In this document: in pieces, positions 40,911 to 48,771 of the stretch
Layout of the letters: each line of letters begins with the position of its first letter
How positions within the stretch are numbered: the stretch's first letter is position 1
Virus record (IMG/VR): IMGVR_UViG_3300030061_003724
Location: 17,319-81,318 of that record
From: a virus
Length of the DNA: 64,000 nt
Strand: one strand, 5' to 3'
Made by a program: the position numbers and the translations under genes
The notes under the pieces: generated by a model
Databases searched by the model: none
What the model was told of the DNA's origin: nothing
What the model saw: the letters and a program-made list of their open reading frames with translations, nothing else

Positions 40911-43247
40911 TTATTGTATCTCGTATAATCCTACAGGGGACATTTGAGGTTTCTTCTTATTTTGTGTAACTAGCTCACGTAATAGTGAATTTGTTTCTTT
41001 ATTATTATCTCCCATTGACATAGTTCCTGCAGGTGCTGATAGTATATCATCTCCTTTAGAAAATAAATCTGTACCTGCTACAATAGTATCTTTATTATTT
41101 AATGCTATTGCTCCTTCAGGACCTATCAATGTTCTTTTTCCATACCCACTAGTTCCATCTCCTGCAGATAATAAATCATCTGCTTTACCCATTTCAGAAT
41201 TAAAGTATGCCATACCTCCTGCTATAGCTGCTAAAGCTACAGCTACACCAATACCTAAAGTAAGTGTACCATTTAAGAATAATGCAGCTATACCTGCTGC
41301 TGTTAATAAGGATACTACAGTTCCCATAACTGAACCAAATGAGTTAGCCCAATTTATTAAAGCTGTAAGTGGAGATAATATAAATGTTACAATATTAAGT
41401 ATTCCTGTAAATAAACCTAATATTGGTTCTAATGCTGCAAATACATCAACTAGTATATCTTTTAATTTATCTACCGTTGCATTAAATTCATCTGCAGCTG
41501 TTTGTTGTTCTAATTGGGTAGCTAATTCATCTTTACCCATTGCTCTTAATTCCTTAGCTGTTTTTCCTTGAATATCTTGTTGGAATAAAATATCAGCTAA
41601 TTGATCAGCTTGCATACCCATTGCTGCTGCTAGGGCTTCTTGTTGAATAACATTCATAGCAGAGAATTCTTCGAAATCTCCTGCTTGTTCTTTTAATTCT
41701 TTTCCTAAAGTAGCTAAATCACCATTTAGAGCTGCTTGTCTTGCTTTTTCTAAATTAATATCTCTATTTAGTAACAATTCAGCTTGTAATTCATTAGCAA
41801 TAGATGATTCAAAATCTAACATTGCTGCACCTGCACCTGCAACATCATCTAAGCTTCCTCCTAATAACTTAGCTTGAGTAACAGCTTCTACCATTGCTTC
41901 AGTACTTGCTCCTAATTGAGCTCTCATAACACCCGTAATAGCTGCCGTTTCTTCTAATAATTTTCTTAGATCAAATTGAACACCTTCTTGAACTTGCATT
42001 TCATGACTTACAGCTAGGGCGTTTTTAAATTGGTCCTCTAAATTTCCACCTGTTGAAGCAGATAACATAGCTAAACTACCTGCTGCTTCAGCTTCTAATC
42101 CTATTTGTTCTGTTAATTTTGTTGTTGTGGCTAATGTTTCAGCTGATAAACCTGATATAAATCCAAACTGTTCTGTTATAGCTTGGTAGGTTTTTAATAT
42201 TTTTGATGTTGTAACATTTATATTATTTGATGCTAATGCTGCTTCACTTAACTCTGTTCTAAATAAAACAGCTTCTCTTTCAGTCATTAACAGAGTTTTC
42301 TGCATGTAAGTTGCCTGTACATTTGCTTCTTTTAAAGCTTCAAAGAACATCATAAATACAGCAACTGGACCTAGTGCGTCTTTTAGTCCTTTTGCTAACT
42401 CTTTAGCACCGGCCGCAAAAGCATTCATTTCTCCTTCGGGCAACATTCCTGTATCTACATCTGCTAAACTAAAACCTTCACCACCTTTCTCGCCTTGTAC
42501 ACCTGAAAGTGCTTCCTCATCACTCAGCCCTTGGGCCTTGAGCTCATCAAACATAGCTAACCTTTTGTTATGGGCTATGTTTTGATCTATTAGTCTTTTC
42601 TTCTCCTTCTCATCTAAACCTTTAAACATTTTTTCATTCTGCTTAGCGGTTTCTATTGTTGCCGCAGCAGCATTTTCAAAAGGTTCTGATAATCCACTTA
42701 AACCTGGTATTGATTTTACTACTTTAGATATAGTACTAAACATACCTACTCCAAAAGTATCTTTAATTATCTCTTGTTCTTTTCTTATATCTCTTAAAGT
42801 TTCAAGAAATTCATCTGCTTTATTAATAGAATCCTGAGCTGCTGCTGCATCTTCAGTTAATAGCTCTCCTGTTGCTATGGCTGTTCTTAATCGTAATTTT
42901 TCTTGAGCTATTTTTTTCTTAGTAAGGTCTAATTCTTTTTCAGATATTAATTGATTAGAATTATAGGTAGTTGAAAGTTTGCTGGCTAAGCTAGATAAGC
43001 CTCTTATTGCAGATTTAGAGGAATTTAAAGCTACATTGGTTTTAGTTATTTCATCTAAATTACCTTGAAATATACCATAAAGACCTTCTAAATTAGATTC
43101 TATATCACCTAATTCTTTTTCAAGTCCTTTTAAGTAAGCTCGTTCTTTTTCTATTTGTTTAGGATCAAATATAGAACGTTTTTTATCGAGTCGTTTTTCG
43201 AGTCGTCTTATATCTTGCTCTAACTCCTTTATTTCCTTTCTGTTCAT
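40911..43247 (-). CDS. Tail tape measure protein
   Basis: A 778-aa protein with a long N-terminal coiled coil (KELEQDIRRLEKRLDKKRS), an Ala-rich helical middle, a hydrophobic membrane-spanning block at about 600-690 (ILGLFTGILNIVTFILSPLT and AALFLNGTLTLGIGVAVALA) and a hydrophilic end. Length, helicity and the hydrophobic patch identify a tape measure, which fixes tail length and helps DNA cross the inner membrane. It replaces T4 gp29 in this position. A late-type motif lies 16 nt upstream. Confidence 0.82.
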   Translation of the reverse strand: MNRKEIKELEQDIRRLEKRLDKKRSIFDPKQIEKERAYLKGLEKELGDIESNLEGLYGIFQGNLDEITKTNVALNSSKSAIRGLSSLASKLSTTYNSNQLISEKELDLTKKKIAQEKLRLRTAIATGELLTEDAAAAQDSINKADEFLETLRDIRKEQEIIKDTFGVGMFSTISKVVKSIPGLSGLSEPFENAAAATIETAKQNEKMFKGLDEKEKKRLIDQNIAHNKRLAMFDELKAQGLSDEEALSGVQGEKGGEGFSLADVDTGMLPEGEMNAFAAGAKELAKGLKDALGPVAVFMMFFEALKEANVQATYMQKTLLMTEREAVLFRTELSEAALASNNINVTTSKILKTYQAITEQFGFISGLSAETLATTTKLTEQIGLEAEAAGSLAMLSASTGGNLEDQFKNALAVSHEMQVQEGVQFDLRKLLEETAAITGVMRAQLGASTEAMVEAVTQAKLLGGSLDDVAGAGAAMLDFESSIANELQAELLLNRDINLEKARQAALNGDLATLGKELKEQAGDFEEFSAMNVIQQEALAAAMGMQADQLADILFQQDIQGKTAKELRAMGKDELATQLEQQTAADEFNATVDKLKDILVDVFAALEPILGLFTGILNIVTFILSPLTALINWANSFGSVMGTVVSLLTAAGIAALFLNGTLTLGIGVAVALAAIAGGMAYFNSEMGKADDLLSAGDGTSGYGKRTLIGPEGAIALNNKDTIVAGTDLFSKGDDILSAPAGTMSMGDNNKETNSLLRELVTQNKKKPQMSPVGLYEIQ

Positions 43248-43263
43248 ATAGGGTAATTATATG

Positions 43264-43274
43264 TTATAAATATT
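43264..43274 (-). promoter_or_regulatory. Late-type promoter motif AATATTTATAA
   Basis: Minus-strand AATATTTATAA then CATATAATT, 16 nt before the tape measure ATG at 43247. Confidence 0.6.
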
Positions 43275-43275
43275 A

Positions 43276-43539
43276 TTACTTATAACCTGTTTTACCTTTA
43301 TATGGTTTACTTGCTTCTGCAAAGGCAGGAACGTTAACTTTACCATCTTTGTTAACTAATGTTTGTTTTCCTTTACCCTTACTAGCAGCATCATGCTGTT
43401 TCTTTTCTTCAGCGTAGTAATCTTGTATTTCTTTAAATGTAAATTTCCTTAACCATATAGGCATATTATAAATAGTATAATAATCGTAGGCTCCTTTACT
43501 GTGGAATATGATTGAATGTAAGCTTTTAAAGAGGCTCAT
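43276..43539 (-). CDS. Small tail assembly protein upstream of tape measure, 87 aa
   Basis: From the ATG at 43539 the product begins MSLFKSLHSIIFHSKGAYDY and has the NMPIWLRKFTFKEIQDYY helix, then a Lys/Gln-rich linker and a basic end. The start is set by a strong Shine-Dalgarno AGGAGG (43550-43545) five nt before the ATG, unusual in this genome. Its frame stays open upstream to 43590, through the end of the gp26-like gene, so it could also be made as a fusion by frameshifting at a T7 run. Position between tube and tape measure fits a tail assembly chaperone part. Confidence 0.75.
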   Translation of the reverse strand: MSLFKSLHSIIFHSKGAYDYYTIYNMPIWLRKFTFKEIQDYYAEEKKQHDAASKGKGKQTLVNKDGKVNVPAFAEASKPYKGKTGYK

Positions 43540-43544
43540 TCTTA

Positions 43545-43550
43545 CCTCCT
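43545..43550 (-). promoter_or_regulatory. Strong Shine-Dalgarno AGGAGG deciding the start at 43539
   Basis: AGGAGG-TAAGA-ATG in the 19-nt gap after the gp26-like stop. I noticed no comparable SD placed before a start codon elsewhere in the window. Confidence 0.7.
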
Positions 43551-43558
43551 GGGCGTTC

Positions 43559-44287
43559 TCAGATGTCAGGCCAAAAAAACCCGATTCCAATAGGAATTTT
43601 TACCTCCTCTCCTTCGTCAGAAGTGACATTTAAGTCAATATCTGGCTGGGTGTCTGCAACGTGCTCCCTGAACGCTCTTGAATCAATTGCCAAGAATTGG
43701 TTATCAATATAACTTCTAACAGCTTTTCTTTCCGAGTCTCCATTTACAGACAGAATCATATATTTTAATCTTGTTGTTAAATTAAATGATCCTTCTTTAT
43801 TTAACTTTTTTAACCCGTCAATTTCTTTTTGGATCTGTCTTTCATCCTTACCATTTAAAATTTTATATGTAAGCACATCTCCTGATCTTTCTACTTTATA
43901 GGTAAATTCATTTTTACCTGCTTCTAATGATTTCTCATCAAATGGTTTATTTTCTACTTCAGTTAAATCCGCAGAATGTGTTTTTCCCATTAATCTAAAT
44001 TCATATTTTTTACCATATCCTAAAATACGAGTAGCAACTAAAAGTGCATTTTTATCACCTACAATTAAATCATCTACATTAATTTTTGAATCTACAATTA
44101 CAGATGCTAATAATTTATCTAATACAGTTCCTTTTTGAATATAAGATTGATTAGAAAGAATATCTTCTTCTTTAGCAGTCATGTATTTTATTTCTACTTT
44201 ACCTGAAGATAATGGGTTTTCTTTTGAATATACCAACCCTTTAGATGGTAAGTCAATTTCTTCCGTTGGGAATTTAAATTCGCTCAT
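43559..44287 (-). CDS. 26: Baseplate hub / tail assembly protein gp26-like
   Basis: About 242 aa from the ATG at 44287 (MSEFKFPTEEIDLPSKGLVY); a further in-frame ATG at 44329 is possible. The opening, IEIKYMTAKEEDILSNQSYI, LDKLLASVIVDSKINVDDLI and GDKNALLVATRILGYGKKYE match a protein family found in T4-like phages at this place and annotated as gp26/hub assembly. Between tail tube and tape measure it holds the position of tail assembly chaperones in other phages. Near its 3' end the coding sequence has seven T in a row, 12 nt before the stop. Confidence 0.78.
   Translation of the reverse strand: MSEFKFPTEEIDLPSKGLVYSKENPLSSGKVEIKYMTAKEEDILSNQSYIQKGTVLDKLLASVIVDSKINVDDLIVGDKNALLVATRILGYGKKYEFRLMGKTHSADLTEVENKPFDEKSLEAGKNEFTYKVERSGDVLTYKILNGKDERQIQKEIDGLKKLNKEGSFNLTTRLKYMILSVNGDSERKAVRSYIDNQFLAIDSRAFREHVADTQPDIDLNVTSDEGEEVKIPIGIGFFWPDI
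43573..43579 (-). other. Slippery T7 run, possible programmed frameshift site
   Basis: Seven T on the coding strand (gp26-like frame GGG TTT TTT TGG) shortly before the gp26-like stop. The reading frame of the downstream 87-aa gene is open across the run; a +1 (or -2) shift would fuse the two. Confidence 0.4.
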
Positions 44288-44337
44288 ATAATCTTTATTT
44301 AGTTTATAACGTGTTTTATAGTTATACATATTAATAT

Positions 44338-44364
44338 AAAAAAAAAGCTTGGCAAAGCCAAGCT
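44338..44364 (-). terminator. Rho-independent terminator after tail tube gene
   Basis: Minus strand AGCTTGGC-TTT-GCCAAGCT followed by a run of T: an 8-bp perfect stem with T tail, 27 nt after the stop of the tail tube gene. It should limit read-through into the gp26-like gene. Confidence 0.9.
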
Positions 44365-44390
44365 ATTTTCATAAAATATGTATTTTTTTC

Positions 44391-44879
44391 TTAGAAGTTT
44401 AAGATACAATAATCTGGTTGTACTTCTAGAGAAATTTCTTGAGCAGCATTTTCAGTATCCCAATTGTAATCTCCAAAATCAGCTGATGTAATTAATGCTC
44501 CTTTAATGATCCATTCAGATACTATATCACCTACTGGTCCTAGTACGTCTAATGTTAGATCTTTTTTATAGAAATCACTATATCCATCTCTACCTGTTAC
44601 TGATTCGTGGTGTAATCTTACCCATTCCATTACTGCTTGTGCACCTGATGGAGTAATTGGGTCAAATAACGTCATTGAAATTGGAGCCCATGTAGATTTA
44701 CCTTTAACAAATCTTTGAACGTTAATATGATTTAAAGCTACTGTACCTTGGTTTAATGTTACAGCTCCCATACCTTTAATTTGGTACGATGGAATCCCAT
44801 CTACATAAAGAATAAATCTATTCTTTTGTTTTGGCTCAAATGCTGTAAAAAATATTTCGTTTGGGTCTAATACTGCCAT
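44391..44879 (-). CDS. 19: Tail tube protein (T4 gp19-like)
   Basis: A 162-aa protein, length equal to T4 gp19 (163 aa). Typical parts are FEPKQKNRFILYVDGIPSYQ, STWAPISMTLFDPITPSGAQ, EWVRLHHESVTGRDGYSDFY and the LDVLGPVGDIVSEW stretch. Hexameric rings stack to form the inner tube. It has its own late-type motif 18 nt upstream and its own strong terminator, matching the need for high expression. Confidence 0.93.
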   Translation of the reverse strand: MAVLDPNEIFFTAFEPKQKNRFILYVDGIPSYQIKGMGAVTLNQGTVALNHINVQRFVKGKSTWAPISMTLFDPITPSGAQAVMEWVRLHHESVTGRDGYSDFYKKDLTLDVLGPVGDIVSEWIIKGALITSADFGDYNWDTENAAQEISLEVQPDYCILNF

Positions 44880-44897
44880 TTTTATTGTCTTATTTTA

Positions 44898-44908
44898 TTA
44901 TAAATATT
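44898..44908 (-). promoter_or_regulatory. Late-type promoter motif AATATTTATAA
   Basis: Minus-strand AATATTTATAA followed by TAAAATAAG, 18 nt before the tail tube ATG at 44879. Confidence 0.65.
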
Positions 44909-44922
44909 CTATTTTTTAGTTT

Positions 44923-46923
44923 TTATGATGGAAATGTTGCTCCAGTTGGAAGAACATTGAAATCCAAAATTATAAATTCAGCTGTTTTAGTTGGTTGTAA
45001 ATAAATTTGACCTACTAACTCATTTCTATCAATAACATCTGGTGTGTTATTAGTAGCATCCATTACTACTTTAAACGCATACAATCCTTGTCTTTGTTGT
45101 ACTGATTCTAAGTATGGATTTACTTGTGATAAGAAATTATTTCTTGTGCTAATTGTATTTTGTTCAAATACTAAGTTATCTGATACTTGTACAATAAAGC
45201 TCTTAAGTGAGATTAATAATCTTCTTACATTTACTCTATCTAAAGCGCTTGCTCTTTTCTGTAATGTTTTCTGACCAAATACTACTGTTCCACTTCCTGG
45301 GAATGTTGCAATTGGGTTAACATTTGCTTCATATAATGTATCTCTATTACCTGAAGTTAATTTTCTTTCAGCTCTGATTACATTTCCTAAAGCACCTCTA
45401 ATTAAACCTGCTGGTGCAAACCATGGGTCAGATGATGCGTCTGTAAACGCATATACGCCTGGTATAAACACTGAAGCTGGGCTCCATACAGTTTGTGCTG
45501 TACTTGGATCAATCGATTGTAACCACGGCCAATACGCAGCTGCATAACTTGAATCAAATGCGCCTGCTTGTGTAGTTACTGTGTTGATTGTTGAATTATA
45601 AGGTACTAAATCAACTACTGCTATACAATCTGTTCTGCTTTGTGCCAAGCTAACCATTTGATTAACTGGTGAAGCGTGTAAAGAGTGAATTAAACCTGGA
45701 GCTGAGATTACATTAAATTGGTAATCATCAGTATTAGTTAATAGGTTTAATGATTGAGTATAATCATTTGGACCAACCCCTTGTATGTTAGTTGATGTAA
45801 TATTTTCGTTAAATTTAGCATCATTGTTTTCATAGTTACTACCTTGTCCACCTTGGAACGAACCTGATGCTACAATTGGTAAGCTATTAAAGAATGAAGA
45901 TTTAGCATTTCCATTATTGTCAAAATATTGTGGTGTAGGAGTTAATACACTTGAAACTCTTACATATGCACTTCTGTTAGGATAGTTACCATTTGTTTTA
46001 ACATAATAATCTGTACCATCTTGTTCTACTGTATAGTAAGTATCTCCAATTGCTCTAGCTACATAGTTAGGAGCTGTTGGATCCATTGATAAGTTATTAT
46101 AAGACTCTAATATTGCTTTTTGGTTATTAACGTCATTACCACGTCTAATGAATAAAGCAAATTGTCCTGATGCTGTATTTTGTGAAGGAATTTCCCATCT
46201 TAAGTTATCAGCTGTACCAAGTGGCAGAGCTCCGTTAGCTAAATCTCCTGTAGATGAGTAGTTATTCATAATACTACCTTCTGATAAAGTAGATAATGTA
46301 AATGCTACACCAGTAATTATATCAGCGGATGTTAATAGTACTTCTACGTTAGTTGTACCACCTATGGTAGATGAAGGAATTGATAAGTATTCTCCAACTG
46401 CATATCCAGTTCCTGCTGTGAATTTTATACTAGTTACTGTTTGGTCTGAACCAACAACTACTACCGCTGCTGCACTATTACTTCCACCACCACCTGTGAT
46501 ATCACCTGCGTTTAATGTGTAAGATCCTACTATACCATCGGATGTGTTTGTTGATATTGAACCACTAACGTTAAATTGAGTATTTAAAGTTCCTGCTGCA
46601 GTAGCTGCATTATGGATACTTGAAGAAGCTTCACTGAATGAGCCAGTTACTACTCTAGTTACTAATAGTGACTCGCCACCTTGTTCAAAGTAATTTTGAG
46701 CTGCTGTTGAGTTTAGGTATGTGTAATATTGGCTACCGCTTTCTACTGTTCCACCAAAAATAGCTTTATATTGAGAAAAAGAAGATACTGCTGTTGGGAT
46801 ACCAACTGGTCCCATAACTGCTGGTCCTATAATTGCTGCACCATAAGTAACTGGTCTTGAACCAATAAATGATGAGTCATTTTCTCTTGCTAATACACCG
46901 GGAGATATTAATGTTTCTGCCAT
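44923..46923 (-). CDS. 18: Tail sheath protein (T4 gp18-like)
   Basis: A 666-aa contractile sheath protein, similar in size to T4 gp18 (659 aa). The N-terminus ETLISPGVLARENDSSFIG and the C-terminal NNFLSQVNPYLESVQQRQGL and LQPTKTAEFIILDFNV segments are hallmarks. Residues about 131-205 form a Gly/Ser-rich inserted module (SIKFTAGTGYAVGEYLSI) that resembles a module in the neck protein at 48772-50259. A late-type motif lies 29 nt upstream. Confidence 0.95.
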   Translation of the reverse strand: MAETLISPGVLARENDSSFIGSRPVTYGAAIIGPAVMGPVGIPTAVSSFSQYKAIFGGTVESGSQYYTYLNSTAAQNYFEQGGESLLVTRVVTGSFSEASSSIHNAATAAGTLNTQFNVSGSISTNTSDGIVGSYTLNAGDITGGGGSNSAAAVVVVGSDQTVTSIKFTAGTGYAVGEYLSIPSSTIGGTTNVEVLLTSADIITGVAFTLSTLSEGSIMNNYSSTGDLANGALPLGTADNLRWEIPSQNTASGQFALFIRRGNDVNNQKAILESYNNLSMDPTAPNYVARAIGDTYYTVEQDGTDYYVKTNGNYPNRSAYVRVSSVLTPTPQYFDNNGNAKSSFFNSLPIVASGSFQGGQGSNYENNDAKFNENITSTNIQGVGPNDYTQSLNLLTNTDDYQFNVISAPGLIHSLHASPVNQMVSLAQSRTDCIAVVDLVPYNSTINTVTTQAGAFDSSYAAAYWPWLQSIDPSTAQTVWSPASVFIPGVYAFTDASSDPWFAPAGLIRGALGNVIRAERKLTSGNRDTLYEANVNPIATFPGSGTVVFGQKTLQKRASALDRVNVRRLLISLKSFIVQVSDNLVFEQNTISTRNNFLSQVNPYLESVQQRQGLYAFKVVMDATNNTPDVIDRNELVGQIYLQPTKTAEFIILDFNVLPTGATFPS

Positions 46924-46952
46924 TGTCTTATATTATATTTAATATTGTTTTA

Positions 46953-46963
46953 TTATAAATATG
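46953..46963 (-). promoter_or_regulatory. Late-type promoter motif CATATTTATAA
   Basis: Minus-strand CATATTTATAA followed by TAAAAC, 29 nt before the sheath ATG at 46923. Confidence 0.6.
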
Positions 46964-46981
46964 AGAAACTATTTCAAAAAT

Positions 46982-47254
46982 CTATTTTATTGCAGTAAAT
47001 TCTCCAGTTTCTAGTTCTATATTACCTTCACCGTATTTATCTGTCAATTCCTGACCAACTTTTGCATGTTTAGCTTTAAGGTCTTTAAAATCGTTTCTTA
47101 AATTTTTTCTTCTTTCTTTTAAACTTTCAAGATTTGTTGTTAACGCATCTATATCTAGGTCTAAAGTTCCCAAATTAACAATAATCTCATTATTTTTAGT
47201 TTGGATTTCTTTCAATGTTTGCAACTCTTCTTCTTGCAACTTAATTACTGACAT
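46982..47254 (-). CDS. Small coiled-coil protein in tail cluster, 90 aa
   Basis: A highly helical protein (SVIKLQEEELQTLKEIQTKN at the start, ESLKERRKNLRNDFKDLKAK in the middle) with heptad-like Leu spacing and a short beta end (IELETGEFTAIK). It has its own late-type motif 14 nt upstream and lies before the sheath gene. Probably a virion or assembly protein; no family named. Confidence 0.75.
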   Translation of the reverse strand: MSVIKLQEEELQTLKEIQTKNNEIIVNLGTLDLDIDALTTNLESLKERRKNLRNDFKDLKAKHAKVGQELTDKYGEGNIELETGEFTAIK

Positions 47255-47268
47255 AATTTTTTATTTTG

Positions 47269-47279
47269 TTATAAATATT
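47269..47279 (-). promoter_or_regulatory. Late-type promoter motif AATATTTATAA
   Basis: Minus-strand AATATTTATAA followed by CAAAATAA, 14 nt before the ATG at 47254. Confidence 0.6.
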
Positions 47280-47295
47280 AATAAAATGTTTAAAA

Positions 47296-48240
47296 TTAAT
47301 CCCTTTTTCTACCATCCCAAGTCGGATTCCAAAGTACATCACTGTCATGAATATTACTAACAGCTTCAGTTGTTATTGTAACTTTAGCTTTAGAATTATA
47401 CTTTTTAGTTGAATTTAGATCCTTTTGAATAGTATCTGGGATTAAATATCCACGTAATCTAATATTAAATGTTCCAGTAACCAACCTATCTTTATTAGCT
47501 GTTAATTCTGTTGCTGTAGAAAAACTATCAATGAATGCTCTAAACATATATCTTTCAGGATTACCCCAATAAGCATCTGATGCATACTCACACGCTTCGA
47601 CTATCTTATTTAGTTGCTCCATATAATAAGTTTGAATTAAACAACTATATTCCATAGTAACGTAATCTGGTTGTGCTACTACTTGGAAAGTTTCTACTGG
47701 TTTTCTATTATTTAATGTAGCAAAATTACTATAAAAGTTTTTAGAATTGAATTGTTTAGAATAAACACCATATAAATTAGGCATATTAGCATCTAATTTG
47801 TTTGCTACTGTTCTATCTTTTGTTATAGTATCTCTTTTAAGAACAATAATAGGTAACATAATAGCACCTTTTTTATCTCTATAGTACCCATCTCTTTGAA
47901 ATGATTTCCATCTCTCAGGAGCACCATATATTACAGGTACTTCTCTACGTTGACCATTTTGATAAACAAAAGGTTTAATTTTATTTTCAAAATAATAAAA
48001 TACTGCTTCATCAATATCTTTAACACCTACTGAAAATTGTTTAGTAGAATCATCTTTAAAACTCATTTGAGATGATCTATTATGTTCTATACCTGTTTCA
48101 CTATAATTTGGATTATTAGGTATATTAGCGTCATTAGGGTTTCCTACTCTTCCACGATTTTCTATCCCACTAAAAGCACTATGTTTCTTTTCGCTTAAAG
48201 TTAATTGAGATTTTGGTATTGGTTTTCTTGGTTTTGCCAT
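47296..48240 (-). CDS. Tail completion / sheath terminator protein, gp15-like by position
   Basis: A 314-aa structural protein. Visible segments are DIDEAVFYYFENKIKPFVYQ, MLPIIVLKRDTITKDRTVAN, VVAQPDYVTMEYSCLIQTYY and FNIRLRGYLIPDTIQK. These fit a tail-terminus protein, and gene order (13-14-this gene-18) matches T4 gp15, which caps sheath and tube. T4 gp15 is 272 aa. I did not find a single decisive motif. It overlaps the gp14-like gene by 1 nt. Confidence 0.65.
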   Translation of the reverse strand: MAKPRKPIPKSQLTLSEKKHSAFSGIENRGRVGNPNDANIPNNPNYSETGIEHNRSSQMSFKDDSTKQFSVGVKDIDEAVFYYFENKIKPFVYQNGQRREVPVIYGAPERWKSFQRDGYYRDKKGAIMLPIIVLKRDTITKDRTVANKLDANMPNLYGVYSKQFNSKNFYSNFATLNNRKPVETFQVVAQPDYVTMEYSCLIQTYYMEQLNKIVEACEYASDAYWGNPERYMFRAFIDSFSTATELTANKDRLVTGTFNIRLRGYLIPDTIQKDLNSTKKYNSKAKVTITTEAVSNIHDSDVLWNPTWDGRKRD

Positions 48241-48770
48241 TAGAATCTTTCTTGATAAGGTGAAATCGCTACTTTATCAGCAGGGATATAATAAGTTGAA
48301 ACTAAAATTGATACATTATTACCAAATTCTTCTAACCCAGGATTAAGTGGATTAAGTTCTCCATCTGAATCATTATTAGGGTAATCTGGGTTTTTACCTC
48401 CCCAATATTGGTTTGCTACTGTACTTTGTACTCCATAATATGCTTCTTCATACAGTATAATATCTCCTACTCTAGGAACAACATCTTTTTCTACTAAATC
48501 ATCTCTTAAAAAATAGAATTCAATAGGTTGATCAAATTGTACCCCTTCTTCATTTAAAGCATATTCTTGATTTGATCTATTAATTAATACATTAAATAAA
48601 AAAGGACCATTATAATATTTTTCTTCAGCTGCTTCACCATAAATATTTACTTTTGTTTGTTCTAGCTGAAATTGGTAGACCGCTGCTTGTTGAGTAATAA
48701 TATTACCCATTACTTCCCTATTTAGGTGCCTCATAAGAGACCAGTCCCTTTGTCTAGTAAACATTGCCAT
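48240..48770 (-). CDS. 14: Neck protein gp14-like
   Basis: A 176-aa protein with RDWSLMRHLNREVMGNIITQ, YQFQLEQTKVNIYGEAAEEK, GPFLFNVLINRSNQ, FYFLRDDLVEK and VGDIILYEEAYYGV, an arrangement I associate with gp14 neck proteins of T4-like phages. T4 gp14 is 256 aa, so this is a compact version. It lies 1 nt after the gp13-like gene and would help join tail to head. Confidence 0.75.
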   Translation of the reverse strand: MAMFTRQRDWSLMRHLNREVMGNIITQQAAVYQFQLEQTKVNIYGEAAEEKYYNGPFLFNVLINRSNQEYALNEEGVQFDQPIEFYFLRDDLVEKDVVPRVGDIILYEEAYYGVQSTVANQYWGGKNPDYPNNDSDGELNPLNPGLEEFGNNVSILVSTYYIPADKVAISPYQERF

Positions 48771-48771
48771 A

